DNA from: Nitrospinae bacterium CG22_combo_CG10-13_8_21_14_all_47_10
Lineage (GTDB): Bacteria; Nitrospinota; Nitrospinia; Nitrospinales; VA-1
Direction of reading: 5' to 3'
Assembly: GCA_002786505.1 (NCBI GenBank)
Contig: PCTK01000192.1
Location: 6,136 to 13,438 of the forward strand
DNA length: 7,303 nucleotides
Shown piece after piece: positions 1 to 6,047 of the stretch. Position numbers and translations under genes: made by a program. Under the pieces are notes generated by a model, which worked only from the letters and a program-made list of their open reading frames with translations, ran no database searches and was not told the origin of the DNA. Every line of letters starts with the position of its first letter. Position 1 is the stretch's first letter.

Positions 1-2
1 GA

Positions 3-110
3 GGCTCTATGGTCGAATACGATTCTAAAAAAATCCGCCGGGAGCTTCATGCGGTATTCGCGGAAGCCCTGAATCAAAAGGCTGAAAAAATGAATTGTGG
101 GCAAGGGTAA
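3..110 (+). CDS. C-terminal fragment of an unidentified protein
   Basis: An open frame enters from the left edge and ends at TAA (108-110), giving about 35 C-terminal residues. The fragment is charged and probably helical (it contains KKIRRELHAVFAEALNQK) and ends in a short Lys/Cys/Gly tail. There is an in-frame ATG at 9-11, but no Shine-Dalgarno sequence can be assessed there, so a truncated longer gene is more likely than a 33-residue peptide. It converges on msrB across 60 bp that contain only an AT-rich palindrome and one weak imperfect stem, with no convincing terminator. I do not recognise the family from this remnant. Confidence 0.5.
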   Translation, partial: GSMVEYDSKKIRRELHAVFAEALNQKAEKMNCGQG

Positions 111-170
111 ACGGATAACGGGCGAAAAATTTTTGCAGTGTAACGGAATGCCGGATAATTTTGTCTGGAG

Positions 171-584
171 TCAGGAAGGTTTTACCGGGTGCAGGACCAG
201 GGAGGCGGAGTTGATGCAATAACGAAGTCCGGTAGGTGCCGGGCCGTCTTCGAAAACATGGCCGAGATGGCAATCGCATTTACTGCACAACACTTCTGTT
301 CTGCGCATAAAAAAAAGCGTGTCCTGTTTGGTGGCGATACTTTCTGGGCTGAGAGGCTCATAATAACTCGGCCAGCCGGTGCCGGAATCAAATTTGGCGA
401 TTGAGGAAAAAAGGGGTGTATTGCAACAGGCGCAATGGTAGTTGCCCCGCTCATGGCAGTCCCAGTATTTGCCAGAGAAGGCCCGCTCGGTGCCGTGCTT
501 CCGGCATATCTCAAATTGTTCTTCGGTCAGGATTTCCCGCCACTCGTTTTCGGATTTAGTTATTTTCTCCGGCAAGGTTGTCAC
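171..584 (-). CDS. msrB: Peptide-methionine (R)-S-oxide reductase MsrB
   Basis: The enzyme reduces methionine-R-sulfoxide in oxidised proteins back to methionine in the cytoplasm. The 137-residue frame is a complete single-domain SelR/MsrB. It has two zinc-binding CxxC pairs (C51/C54 and C100/C103), the GTGWPSY motif (68-74), GHVFEDGPAPTGLRYCIN (108-125) and the nucleophilic Cys at C123. The position where many MsrBs carry the resolving Cys (SGCGWPS) is Thr69 here, so regeneration probably uses another Cys or thioredoxin directly. The first possible start is GTG at 584, but its AAAGGG Shine-Dalgarno-like stretch (584-589) touches that codon. The same stretch sits 8 nt before an in-frame TTG at 575, giving a protein starting at PEKITKSENEW, which suits the family better. 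It is the last gene of the sigma/anti-sigma operon, 16 nt after the preceding stop, which implies control by that sigma factor. The function call is firm; the start is not. Confidence 0.95.
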   Translation of the reverse strand: MTTLPEKITKSENEWREILTEEQFEICRKHGTERAFSGKYWDCHERGNYHCACCNTPLFSSIAKFDSGTGWPSYYEPLSPESIATKQDTLFFMRRTEVLCSKCDCHLGHVFEDGPAPTGLRYCINSASLVLHPVKPS

Positions 585-600
585 CCTTTAAATATTGTGG

Positions 601-879
601 TCAGCTTTTATCCGCGATCCATTTTTTAATTTTTTCTTTTGTTTCAGGATTCATGTGGGTGTCTTCGAGAATTTTGGCTTCATCTTTTCCCAGCGACCGG
701 GCTATCCTGCAAATAATATCCAACTGTTTATTATATATTCCACAAAGCCCACATATTGCAAGGTGCATTTTAAGCCGGATCCTGCTACAAAAAGGAAGAG
801 GATGATCCTGGCTTTCTGAGATAAGCGGATAGACATCCTGACAGGTCATTTTAAGTGCTTTCATCATTCCTTCAAACAT
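601..879 (-). CDS. Zinc-finger (ZAS/zf-HC2-type) anti-sigma factor
   Basis: This is a 92-residue soluble protein encoded 12 nt downstream of an ECF sigma gene, the usual position for its anti-sigma factor. The sequence shows the zinc-binding anti-sigma signature: C13, then 25 residues, then H39-x3-C43-x2-C46. It is preceded by an LISESQDHPL segment typical of small zf-HC2 proteins paired with sigma factors of this kind. No transmembrane helix is present, so it should act in the cytoplasm, holding the sigma factor until zinc or thiol chemistry changes. Additional cysteines (C31, C57) could take part in disulphide switching, as in the RsrA/ChrR families; this is inference. Three clustered start codons (residues 1, 5 and 6) follow GAGGAA or GAAGGA stretches, so the exact N terminus is uncertain by a few residues. 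The C-terminal 30 residues are charged and probably helical. Confidence 0.8.
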   Translation of the reverse strand: MFEGMMKALKMTCQDVYPLISESQDHPLPFCSRIRLKMHLAICGLCGIYNKQLDIICRIARSLGKDEAKILEDTHMNPETKEKIKKWIADKS

Positions 880-891
880 AATTCCTCATCG

Positions 892-1452
892 CTATTTCGT
901 GTTGAGCCAGTTCGACTCCATGCACAACTTGAGCTGGTTTCTGGCCCGGTGCAGGATAACCCATAGGTTGGTCGGTTTAATGTTGAATTCTTTACAGATT
1001 TCGTCGGATGCCATCCCTTCTATTTCCTTTAATACAAATAACTTGTGAGATTTTTCCGGCAACCCTTGCAGGCATGCCGCCAGAACCTGGGAAAGCTGGT
1101 TGTTTTCCGCGGCTCTTTCAGGGTCCATGTTCCAGTTTACCGGCTTGGGGTCCATGTGCCCGGCGGAATCAAAATGAATCCGGTCTGCTTCTTCTGAATT
1201 CAGGTCGAGGGAAATATTTTTTTTGGAATTTCTAAAATAATCCATGGTTTTATGTTTCAGGATTCCAAACAACCAGGTTTTCTCCGATGATTTTCCGGCA
1301 AAAGTGTGTTGCGATTTTAACCCGGCAAAAAACGTGGCCTGAACCAGTTCCTCCGCCGCCTCCGCGTCTTTAACCCGGACAAGGGCAAAGCGGTACATCA
1401 TATCTGCATAACGCTCTACCCATTGTTGCGGTTCTAAAGTCTCTTCGCTCAT
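892..1452 (-). CDS. ECF-family RNA polymerase sigma factor
   Basis: A 186-residue group 4 (ECF) sigma factor. The sigma2 region lies at about residues 11-79, including the helical segment RFALVRVKDAEAAEELVQAT (21-40) and the -10-binding stretch around KTWLFGILKHKTMDYFR (58-74). The sigma4 helix-turn-helix covers about 119-179 (LPEKSHKLFVLKEIEG, then SDEICKEFNIKPTNLWVILHRAR). There is no sigma1.1 or sigma3 domain. The inter-domain linker FDSAGHMDPKPVNWNMDPE and the C-terminal LCMESNWL recall the sigma group modelled as TIGR02943; this is from memory and not searched. The ATG at 1452 follows GGAG with 4 nt spacing. It heads an operon with the anti-sigma and msrB genes. A GGAACC-N16-TCTATC element just upstream suggests autoregulation. 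The likely role is transcription of an oxidative or thiol-stress regulon that includes msrB. Confidence 0.92.
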   Translation of the reverse strand: MSEETLEPQQWVERYADMMYRFALVRVKDAEAAEELVQATFFAGLKSQHTFAGKSSEKTWLFGILKHKTMDYFRNSKKNISLDLNSEEADRIHFDSAGHMDPKPVNWNMDPERAAENNQLSQVLAACLQGLPEKSHKLFVLKEIEGMASDEICKEFNIKPTNLWVILHRARNQLKLCMESNWLNTK

Positions 1453-1476
1453 AATTCTCCGTGGTCTGGATTAGAC

Positions 1477-1505
1477 TTGAACGTGATAGAAGGAGCCCAT
1501 ATACT
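1477..1505 (+). promoter_or_regulatory. Candidate sigma70 promoter for leaderless arsR transcription
   Basis: TTGAAC (1477-1482; 4 of 6 to the -35 consensus) and TATACT (1500-1505; 5 of 6 to the -10 consensus) are separated by exactly 17 bp. The expected transcription start, 6-7 nt past the -10 box, falls at 1511-1513, coinciding with the ATG of arsR at 1513. The TTG at 1477 that could be read as an upstream start codon is therefore better explained as the -35 box. The GAAGGAG at 1489-1495 lies too far from the ATG to act as a ribosome site. Confidence 0.55.
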
Positions 1506-1512
1506 TGGTTCC
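1485..1512 (-). promoter_or_regulatory. Candidate ECF-type autoregulatory promoter of the sigma operon
   Basis: Read on the minus strand, GGAACC (1507-1512) is followed after 16 bp by TCTATC (1485-1490). This fits the ECF pattern of a GGAAC -35 box and a TCT/GTC-type -10 box, as in sigma-E promoters. Transcription would start near 1478, leaving a leader of about 25 nt that contains the GGAG ribosome site of the sigma gene. The position is right for sigma autoregulation. It overlaps the predicted arsR promoter on the other strand. It is a pattern match only. Confidence 0.5.
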
Positions 1513-1839
1513 ATGGAAAAGCCATCGACAGATCCAGGGGAATGCGCCAGAATTCTGAAAGCACTGGGGGACGAAACTCGCTTGAAAATTGTCCAGCTAC
1601 TGCTTGAAGGGGAAAAGAGTGTTTCTGAAATTGTCCGATCATTATCCATGGGGCAACCTCAAGCCTCCCATCATCTATCCATATTAAGAACTTCGGGCCT
1701 GGTCGGAACCCGAAGAGAAGGCAACAAGGTTATCAATTTTATCCACCCTGGTAAATATTTTTTAAATAAAAAAGAGACCGGGTTGGATCTTGGTTGTTGC
1801 TCCGTCAACTTCGACACCCCTCGAGGCGGAGCCTGCTAG
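1513..1839 (+). CDS. ArsR-family winged-helix transcriptional regulator
   Basis: A 108-residue ArsR/SmtB-type repressor comprising one winged helix-turn-helix domain. ARILKALGDETRLKIVQLL (residues 12-30) is the family's N-terminal helix signature. SVSEIVRSL then QPQASHHLSILRTSGLV form the HTH and recognition helix, and TRREGNKVINF the wing. The classical ELCVCDL metal site is absent. A Cys pair plus a terminal Cys in the tail (LGCCSVNF...GGAC) and an early Cys (GEC) could sense metal or thiol redox state; this is inference. The frame is open upstream to a TTG at 1477 and a GTG at 1483, but family length, the ATG at 1513 and the promoter position favour 1513. It is divergent from the ECF sigma operon with interlocking promoters, so it may regulate itself, that operon, or both. 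No target gene lies directly downstream. Confidence 0.88.
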   Translation: MEKPSTDPGECARILKALGDETRLKIVQLLLEGEKSVSEIVRSLSMGQPQASHHLSILRTSGLVGTRREGNKVINFIHPGKYFLNKKETGLDLGCCSVNFDTPRGGAC

Positions 1840-1873
1840 CAATGGCCTTTTTGACAGAATATTAAAAACAACG

Positions 1874-1908
1874 CCATTCGTCGTCGCTATTGCTCCTCAC
1901 GACGATGG
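1874..1908. repeat. Degenerate palindromic intergenic repeat (REP-like)
   Basis: In the gap between the convergent arsR and DUF362 genes, CCAT-(T)-CGTCGT (1874-1884) pairs with ACGACG-ATGG (1899-1908). This makes a 10-bp stem with one bulged T and a 14-nt loop. On the plus strand the core TCGTCGCT...GCTCCTC matches, from memory, an intergenic hairpin repeat spread through many bacterial genomes (minus-strand form GAGGAGCG-AAGCGACGA). No T-run follows on either side, so it is not a standard intrinsic terminator, although it could stabilise the 3' ends of both transcripts. Confidence 0.5.
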
Positions 1909-1929
1909 GTCATGCAAAGGTGTCCTCTG

Positions 1930-2901
1930 CTAAGGGGTTGTACGCTGGCCTGCGAGCCGCTCTTTGATTCCTACCTCATAAAATTGTTTCACAAACGATT
2001 TGATCAGTTTGAGCGGGTTGAAAGAAATATCTATGGGGTAAGCCTGTTTGAAATTCTCTACGGAGAGAGACCTGTAATCCGCGATGCCTGAAATTTCCAT
2101 TTCTTCCAAATGATACTGACCGAATTGTTTGAGCCTTGCGGCTTCCAGCGCGTAAACTTTTTCCAACGGTATATTTAACAAGTCGGCAAAAACCCGGTCG
2201 AGGGCGGTCATGTCTTTTGATGCGCCCATTACTCCAAGGGGGTAGGGGGTTCCATTGATCGGGCCTTGACCTTGCATTGCCTGAATACCGTCAACGATGG
2301 TCAGGCAGGGATTCACATGTCGGGCAATATCTATCAGCATTTTTCCGAACTTGAGTTTGTCATTTTTAACCAGACAATGCAGAGCCGGTTTGCGTTTGCC
2401 GATTACCAGGCCAAAAAGATTTTTTATACCCAGTGTCATCGTCATTTGGCAATGTGATTTCACCTTGGGCAGATTAATGATTTGGTCATAGTGTTGCAGG
2501 CAACCGGCCACTTTCAGATGCGGAACCTGTTCCGTATTTTCAAACGGGACGGGATCCGTCAAGGGCAGTATCCTGACGCCATATTTTTTTTCCAGAAAAC
2601 CATACCCTGCCTTGTCCGCCACTGCCGACAAACTGCCCAGAGCGGGACTGTCGCTGATAACGATTTCGCGGACCGCCATATCCTTGAGAACCCGGCACAT
2701 GGCTTCCACCACTACAGGGTGGGTGGTGACACAGCGTTCGGGCGTGAACCCGCGTAGAAGATTGGGTTTCAAAAGAACCTTCTGGCCTGGACCAAACAAG
2801 GAATTTTGGGGATCCAGAACATTCAGCGAGTCCCGGACAAACAGTTCCACGCCATTCAGCGAGTAGTTATCCAATTTTTGTAAATGAACTTTTGATTTCA
2901 T
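1930..2901 (-). CDS. DUF362 domain-containing protein
   Basis: A 323-residue protein of the DUF362 family, whose biochemical role is not established. Family landmarks are visible in order (numbered from the TTG one codon upstream of the ATG): VLLKPNLL (43-50), TTHP (60-63), IVISDSPA (81-88), INLPKVKSH (143-151), TLGIKNLFGL (157-166) and VDGIQAMQGQGP (204-215). Many relatives carry a C-terminal 2x[4Fe-4S] ferredoxin module. There is no CxxCxxC cluster here, so this is the iron-sulphur-free form, ending in a basic amphipathic tail. No signal peptide is apparent. A TTG at 2904 immediately precedes the ATG at 2901, and neither has a good Shine-Dalgarno sequence. The gene lies 47 nt after the lytic transglycosylase stop, on the same strand with no terminator between, so co-transcription with the trmN6-miaA-slt frame is likely. 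That neighbourhood does not reveal its function. Confidence 0.88.
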   Translation of the reverse strand: MKSKVHLQKLDNYSLNGVELFVRDSLNVLDPQNSLFGPGQKVLLKPNLLRGFTPERCVTTHPVVVEAMCRVLKDMAVREIVISDSPALGSLSAVADKAGYGFLEKKYGVRILPLTDPVPFENTEQVPHLKVAGCLQHYDQIINLPKVKSHCQMTMTLGIKNLFGLVIGKRKPALHCLVKNDKLKFGKMLIDIARHVNPCLTIVDGIQAMQGQGPINGTPYPLGVMGASKDMTALDRVFADLLNIPLEKVYALEAARLKQFGQYHLEEMEISGIADYRSLSVENFKQAYPIDISFNPLKLIKSFVKQFYEVGIKERLAGQRTTP

Positions 2902-2948
2902 CAAAACTTATTTCAAGTTTCAGGCCCTATAGCTTTTTGGGAAACCTG

Positions 2949-5900
2949 TTAGAGTGGATAAAGCGCCTTATAGATGCCCAGGTTCCTCAGTACATGTTTA
3001 ACGTAACGGCGGGTTTCAGGGTAGGGGATGGATTCTATGAATACATCCTGGTCGCTGAAATGCCCGAACCGTTTCAACCATTTTTTCAGAACATGAGGCC
3101 CGGCATTGTATGAAATCAGGATATGCGTTCCGTTCTTGCCGAACCTTTTGTTCAATTGGCTGACATATTTCACCCCCAGCCGGATATTCATGTCGGGATC
3201 AAAGAGGGCCTCCGTTTCAAAAGGCTTTTTCAATATGGTGTTTGGGTAAAGCCTTTTCCCTGTCGCGGGCATGATCTGCATGAGACCACGCGCACCGGCT
3301 GGGGAAAGAGCCTGGCTGTCAAAAAGGCTTTCCTGGCGGATAATGCCGTTTACAAAAAAGGGATCGACCTCACGCGACTTGGCATAGCCCAGAATTGCTT
3401 CTTTGTAAGCAAGAGGAAAAAACAGCTTCCAGAATTTTGCTGAAAGATCTTTCTCCTTCTGCTTGGTGGTGAAGTCTTTATATAAATGTAAAAGTCGAAG
3501 CGATTCTGCATAGCCCTGCGCTTGATGATAAAGCTGTGAAAGCCACAAAACTCCGGTCAGGTTTTTCTGGACCGTTTTCTGCAATTCATCAATTTCGTCG
3601 CACGCTTCCCGCGTCAATCCAAGCTGGATGAGTTCATTGGCCCGGTTGTGGTGAAACTTTTCATGTGCGCTGAGCGGCCGCCCCAATTGTGCGTTTTCTT
3701 CCTCCGCGGGGGGTGCTTGATTTTCAAGGGACGTTGTCGGCTTTTCACCCAAGGTCAAAAGCCGTTCTTTTGCCCGGATGCCGTGAAACGTGTAGGGGTA
3801 GAGTTCTGCCACCTGGGCGTACAGATCACGCGCTTCATCTTTTTTGTCCAGCTTCTCTGCGGACTTGGCGCTCCAGTACAGGTTGTACTCGATAAACGAT
3901 TTGTCGGGAAATCGGTGGGCCGCTTCCTGGAATTGGTTGAAGGCCTGCTCGAATTTTCCCTCAAGATAATGGACCCACCCCATCCGCCACCCGGCCCACT
4001 GGGCATAATCATCATCCGGTTGTTTTTCCAAGGCGATTTTGTAGTTTTTTAATGCTTCGGGAAAGTTTTTGTTTTCTTCATAAATCTTTCCGATAAAAAA
4101 TTGTGCTTTCACTGCCAATTCTGAGGAGGGTGTCTCTTGAATGGCCTTCTGAAAATATTCAGCCCCCGCCATGGGCTTACCCAGGTTCCAAAGGTTTCTG
4201 CCGATGTCGAATTTGGCGTTTTGTACCTTGGCATGATGGGGATAAAGTTTCAAAAATTGTTGTAAAACCTCGTTGGCTTTTTTGCGATCCCTGAGCCCTC
4301 CATGCGCCTGGGCCAGGAAAAAATAAAATCGTCCCGGCAGAGGGTTGGTTTCCTTTTGGAGTTCCTGAATTTCCTGAATGGCTTCTTCATAGCGCACGTT
4401 TTCAAACAACCCCTGAATGCGGTCGCCATGCTCCTCCAAAGTAAGAGGAACTACTTTGACCGTATTCAAAGCTGACAGGCGCTTGAGTGCCGTTTCAGCC
4501 TCAAGGGTGAGCTCATGGTTGGGATACTGGATGTGAAGTCGGCGAAAGTTCAAATAAGCTTCTGTTTGCTTTCCCGATTGTTCTTGGGTCTTGGCCAGTT
4601 TGAAAATCAGGTCGGGGAGGAACTCCTTAAATTTCTGGTGGCTGAAATCCTGGTCGATAGACTGGATGGTTTCCTCCAGCGTTTTCATTCCCGCCTCCTT
4701 GTCCTGCAATTGAATTTGGGCATCGGCCAGAATGAGTTGGAGTTTGGCATAGAGCAATGTGTTGGGAATGCGTTGAAGGAGTTTCAGAACATTATCCCGA
4801 ACTTTTTCAGGCTGGTCGGCCTGCGCCTGGATTAAATGGAAGCGGATATAATCTTCCACCTCTGTATAATTCTTGCTCAACGGTTCGAGAAGCTTTATAG
4901 CCTCTTCCGGTTTCCCCTGTTCCATATGAATGAGAGCGAGTAAAAACCGGCTACGTTTAGCTTCTATTGAATCGGGTAACTGGTTTTGCAGGGCCAGAAG
5001 GCTGTTTTTGGCTTTGCCCCATTCTTTTTTCTGGAAAAGTTTTTTAGCTTCGTCGTAGCTGGCGGTTTCGCCTGTCTGCGCGAAGCTCAGGAAAATGGCC
5101 AGAAAGCAGACTGCGACTTTTGGTAAAAGCGAGAGTAGTTTATCCGCCAGAGTTTGGGGGCTGTCGTTGGCAGTTACCGGCAGGTTGTCGGCGTTGTTCA
5201 TTTTTCTGAACCAGGTCAACTGCCGTTTGGCGTAATGCCGGGTTTCTCTTTTAATTTCATAGATGGCACGGTCCAAATCCAAATTGCCTTGATGATATTG
5301 AATCATTTGTGCATAACCGATGCTTTTGCAGGGTTTCAGTTCCGGGCTGTAGCCACGGTCCAGAATATCTTTGACTTCCTGTGCCAGGCCGTCCGCTACC
5401 ATTTTATCCACCCTTTGGTCGATTTGGCAATACAACTCGGCCCGGTCCCTCTCCAGAATGAAGGTATGGATGGGGAATCGGCTTGCCACGGGAGAGTCGT
5501 CTTCATGGAATTCGGAAAAACGTTTGCCGGTATCCAGATAAACTCCTAAAGCACGTTCAATACGCAAGCCGTCAGTTTCAGAAATTTTGGCGGCATATTC
5601 GGGGTCCACGCGCTGAAGTTCCTGATAAACTTTTTCGACGCCCAGATCACGAATGTCTTGCCGGATTTTTTCCCGGATTTCAGGAGAAGCGCCTTCGGCG
5701 CAATCGTAATCTTCGGTCAGGACTTTTATATAGAGTCCGGTTCCGCCAACCAGTACAGGAATTTTATCACGGTTTATAAGTTCACCAATGATTTCCAAAG
5801 CCCTTGTTTTAAAGTCGAAGGCGTTAAATGTTTCGTCCGGTTCCAGAATATCGATCAAATGATGGGGAATCTCTTCCCTCACTGCCAGCGAGGGTTTCGC

Positions 5901-6047
5901 GGTGCCGATGTCGAAATATTTATAAACCTGCAACGAGTCGGCACTGATGATTTCCGTATCCAGCCTCCGGGCCAGGGCCAGAGCTGTTTCACTTTTCCCC
6001 GAACCCGTTGGGCCGGTTAATATAATTAAAGGAAGCATAGATTCCAT
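2949..6047 (-). CDS. miaA: MiaA - TPR/SLT lytic transglycosylase single-frame fusion
   Basis: One uninterrupted 1032-codon frame encodes two normally separate proteins. Residues 1 to about 310 are a complete MiaA, the tRNA dimethylallyltransferase that makes i6A37. It shows the P-loop GPTGSGKS (12-19), SADSLQVYK (35-43), DIGTAKP (46-52), VGGTGLYI (100-107) and TRHYAKRQLTWFRK (269-282). Residues 304-323 form a Lys-flanked hydrophobic segment resembling a signal peptide or anchor. Residues 330 to about 765 are TPR-like helical repeats. A Pro/Glu-rich linker follows (766-795), then a lytic transglycosylase domain (about 885-1030) with catalytic E906 in IIRQES, AGARGLMQIMPATG (917-930), YNAGP (980-984) and ETRRYVK. 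The start may be ATG 6047 or 6038; the latter has GGA at a better distance. The only internal ATG near the junction is at 5201. It could yield a separate transglycosylase with a long N-terminal region, but lacks a clear ribosome site. Either a true bitopic fusion, or two products after internal initiation or signal peptidase cleavage, is possible. Confidence 0.9.
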   Translation of the reverse strand: MESMLPLIILTGPTGSGKSETALALARRLDTEIISADSLQVYKYFDIGTAKPSLAVREEIPHHLIDILEPDETFNAFDFKTRALEIIGELINRDKIPVLVGGTGLYIKVLTEDYDCAEGASPEIREKIRQDIRDLGVEKVYQELQRVDPEYAAKISETDGLRIERALGVYLDTGKRFSEFHEDDSPVASRFPIHTFILERDRAELYCQIDQRVDKMVADGLAQEVKDILDRGYSPELKPCKSIGYAQMIQYHQGNLDLDRAIYEIKRETRHYAKRQLTWFRKMNNADNLPVTANDSPQTLADKLLSLLPKVAVCFLAIFLSFAQTGETASYDEAKKLFQKKEWGKAKNSLLALQNQLPDSIEAKRSRFLLALIHMEQGKPEEAIKLLEPLSKNYTEVEDYIRFHLIQAQADQPEKVRDNVLKLLQRIPNTLLYAKLQLILADAQIQLQDKEAGMKTLEETIQSIDQDFSHQKFKEFLPDLIFKLAKTQEQSGKQTEAYLNFRRLHIQYPNHELTLEAETALKRLSALNTVKVVPLTLEEHGDRIQGLFENVRYEEAIQEIQELQKETNPLPGRFYFFLAQAHGGLRDRKKANEVLQQFLKLYPHHAKVQNAKFDIGRNLWNLGKPMAGAEYFQKAIQETPSSELAVKAQFFIGKIYEENKNFPEALKNYKIALEKQPDDDYAQWAGWRMGWVHYLEGKFEQAFNQFQEAAHRFPDKSFIEYNLYWSAKSAEKLDKKDEARDLYAQVAELYPYTFHGIRAKERLLTLGEKPTTSLENQAPPAEEENAQLGRPLSAHEKFHHNRANELIQLGLTREACDEIDELQKTVQKNLTGVLWLSQLYHQAQGYAESLRLLHLYKDFTTKQKEKDLSAKFWKLFFPLAYKEAILGYAKSREVDPFFVNGIIRQESLFDSQALSPAGARGLMQIMPATGKRLYPNTILKKPFETEALFDPDMNIRLGVKYVSQLNKRFGKNGTHILISYNAGPHVLKKWLKRFGHFSDQDVFIESIPYPETRRYVKHVLRNLGIYKALYPL
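5079..5138 (-). other. Junction segment: signal-peptide-like hydrophobic stretch between MiaA and the transglycosylase
   Basis: Residues 304-323 of the fusion frame (LLSLLPK then VAVCFLAIFLSFA) have a hydrophobic core after lysines 303 and 310. Possible signal peptidase sites follow at SFA or GETA (321-329). This is what the start of an independent exported lytic transglycosylase would look like, yet no ATG, GTG or TTG occurs between ATG 5201 and this core. In a fusion, the positive-inside rule puts MiaA in the cytoplasm and the transglycosylase in the periplasm. Confidence 0.65.

Noticed and set aside
111..170. Terminator between the left-edge gene and msrB
   Set aside because: Only an imperfect 5-bp stem (CCGGA/TCTGG) and a zero-loop AAAAATTTTT palindrome are present; neither is a convincing hairpin plus T-run.
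25..279. 84-codon minus-strand open frame near the left edge
   Set aside because: It overlaps the conserved catalytic end of msrB in another frame and is Arg/Pro/Phe-rich like an out-of-frame translation.
1370..1642. 90-codon minus-strand open frame spanning the sigma/arsR divergent region, and a 66-codon one at 1449-1649
   Set aside because: They run through the start of the sigma gene in another frame and antisense to arsR, and the translations resemble no protein family.
1861..1908. CRISPR-like or tandem repeat in the arsR/DUF362 gap
   Set aside because: It is a single inverted repeat; there are no spaced direct repeats.
2521..2534. Perfect inverted repeat CGGAAC-CT-GTTCCG as a possible operator
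   Set aside because: It lies in the middle of the DUF362 coding region with no promoter or start codon near; most likely chance.
3648..4052. 134-codon plus-strand open frame, with a 106-codon one at 4515-4835
   Set aside because: They lie antisense within the MiaA-transglycosylase gene, which has clear domain motifs; they have no ribosome sites and Cys/Phe-rich implausible compositions.
5154..5549. 131-codon plus-strand open frame (also 5483-5779 and 5658-6020)
   Set aside because: Antisense to conserved MiaA motifs and without recognisable protein features; shadows of the coding strand's codon bias.
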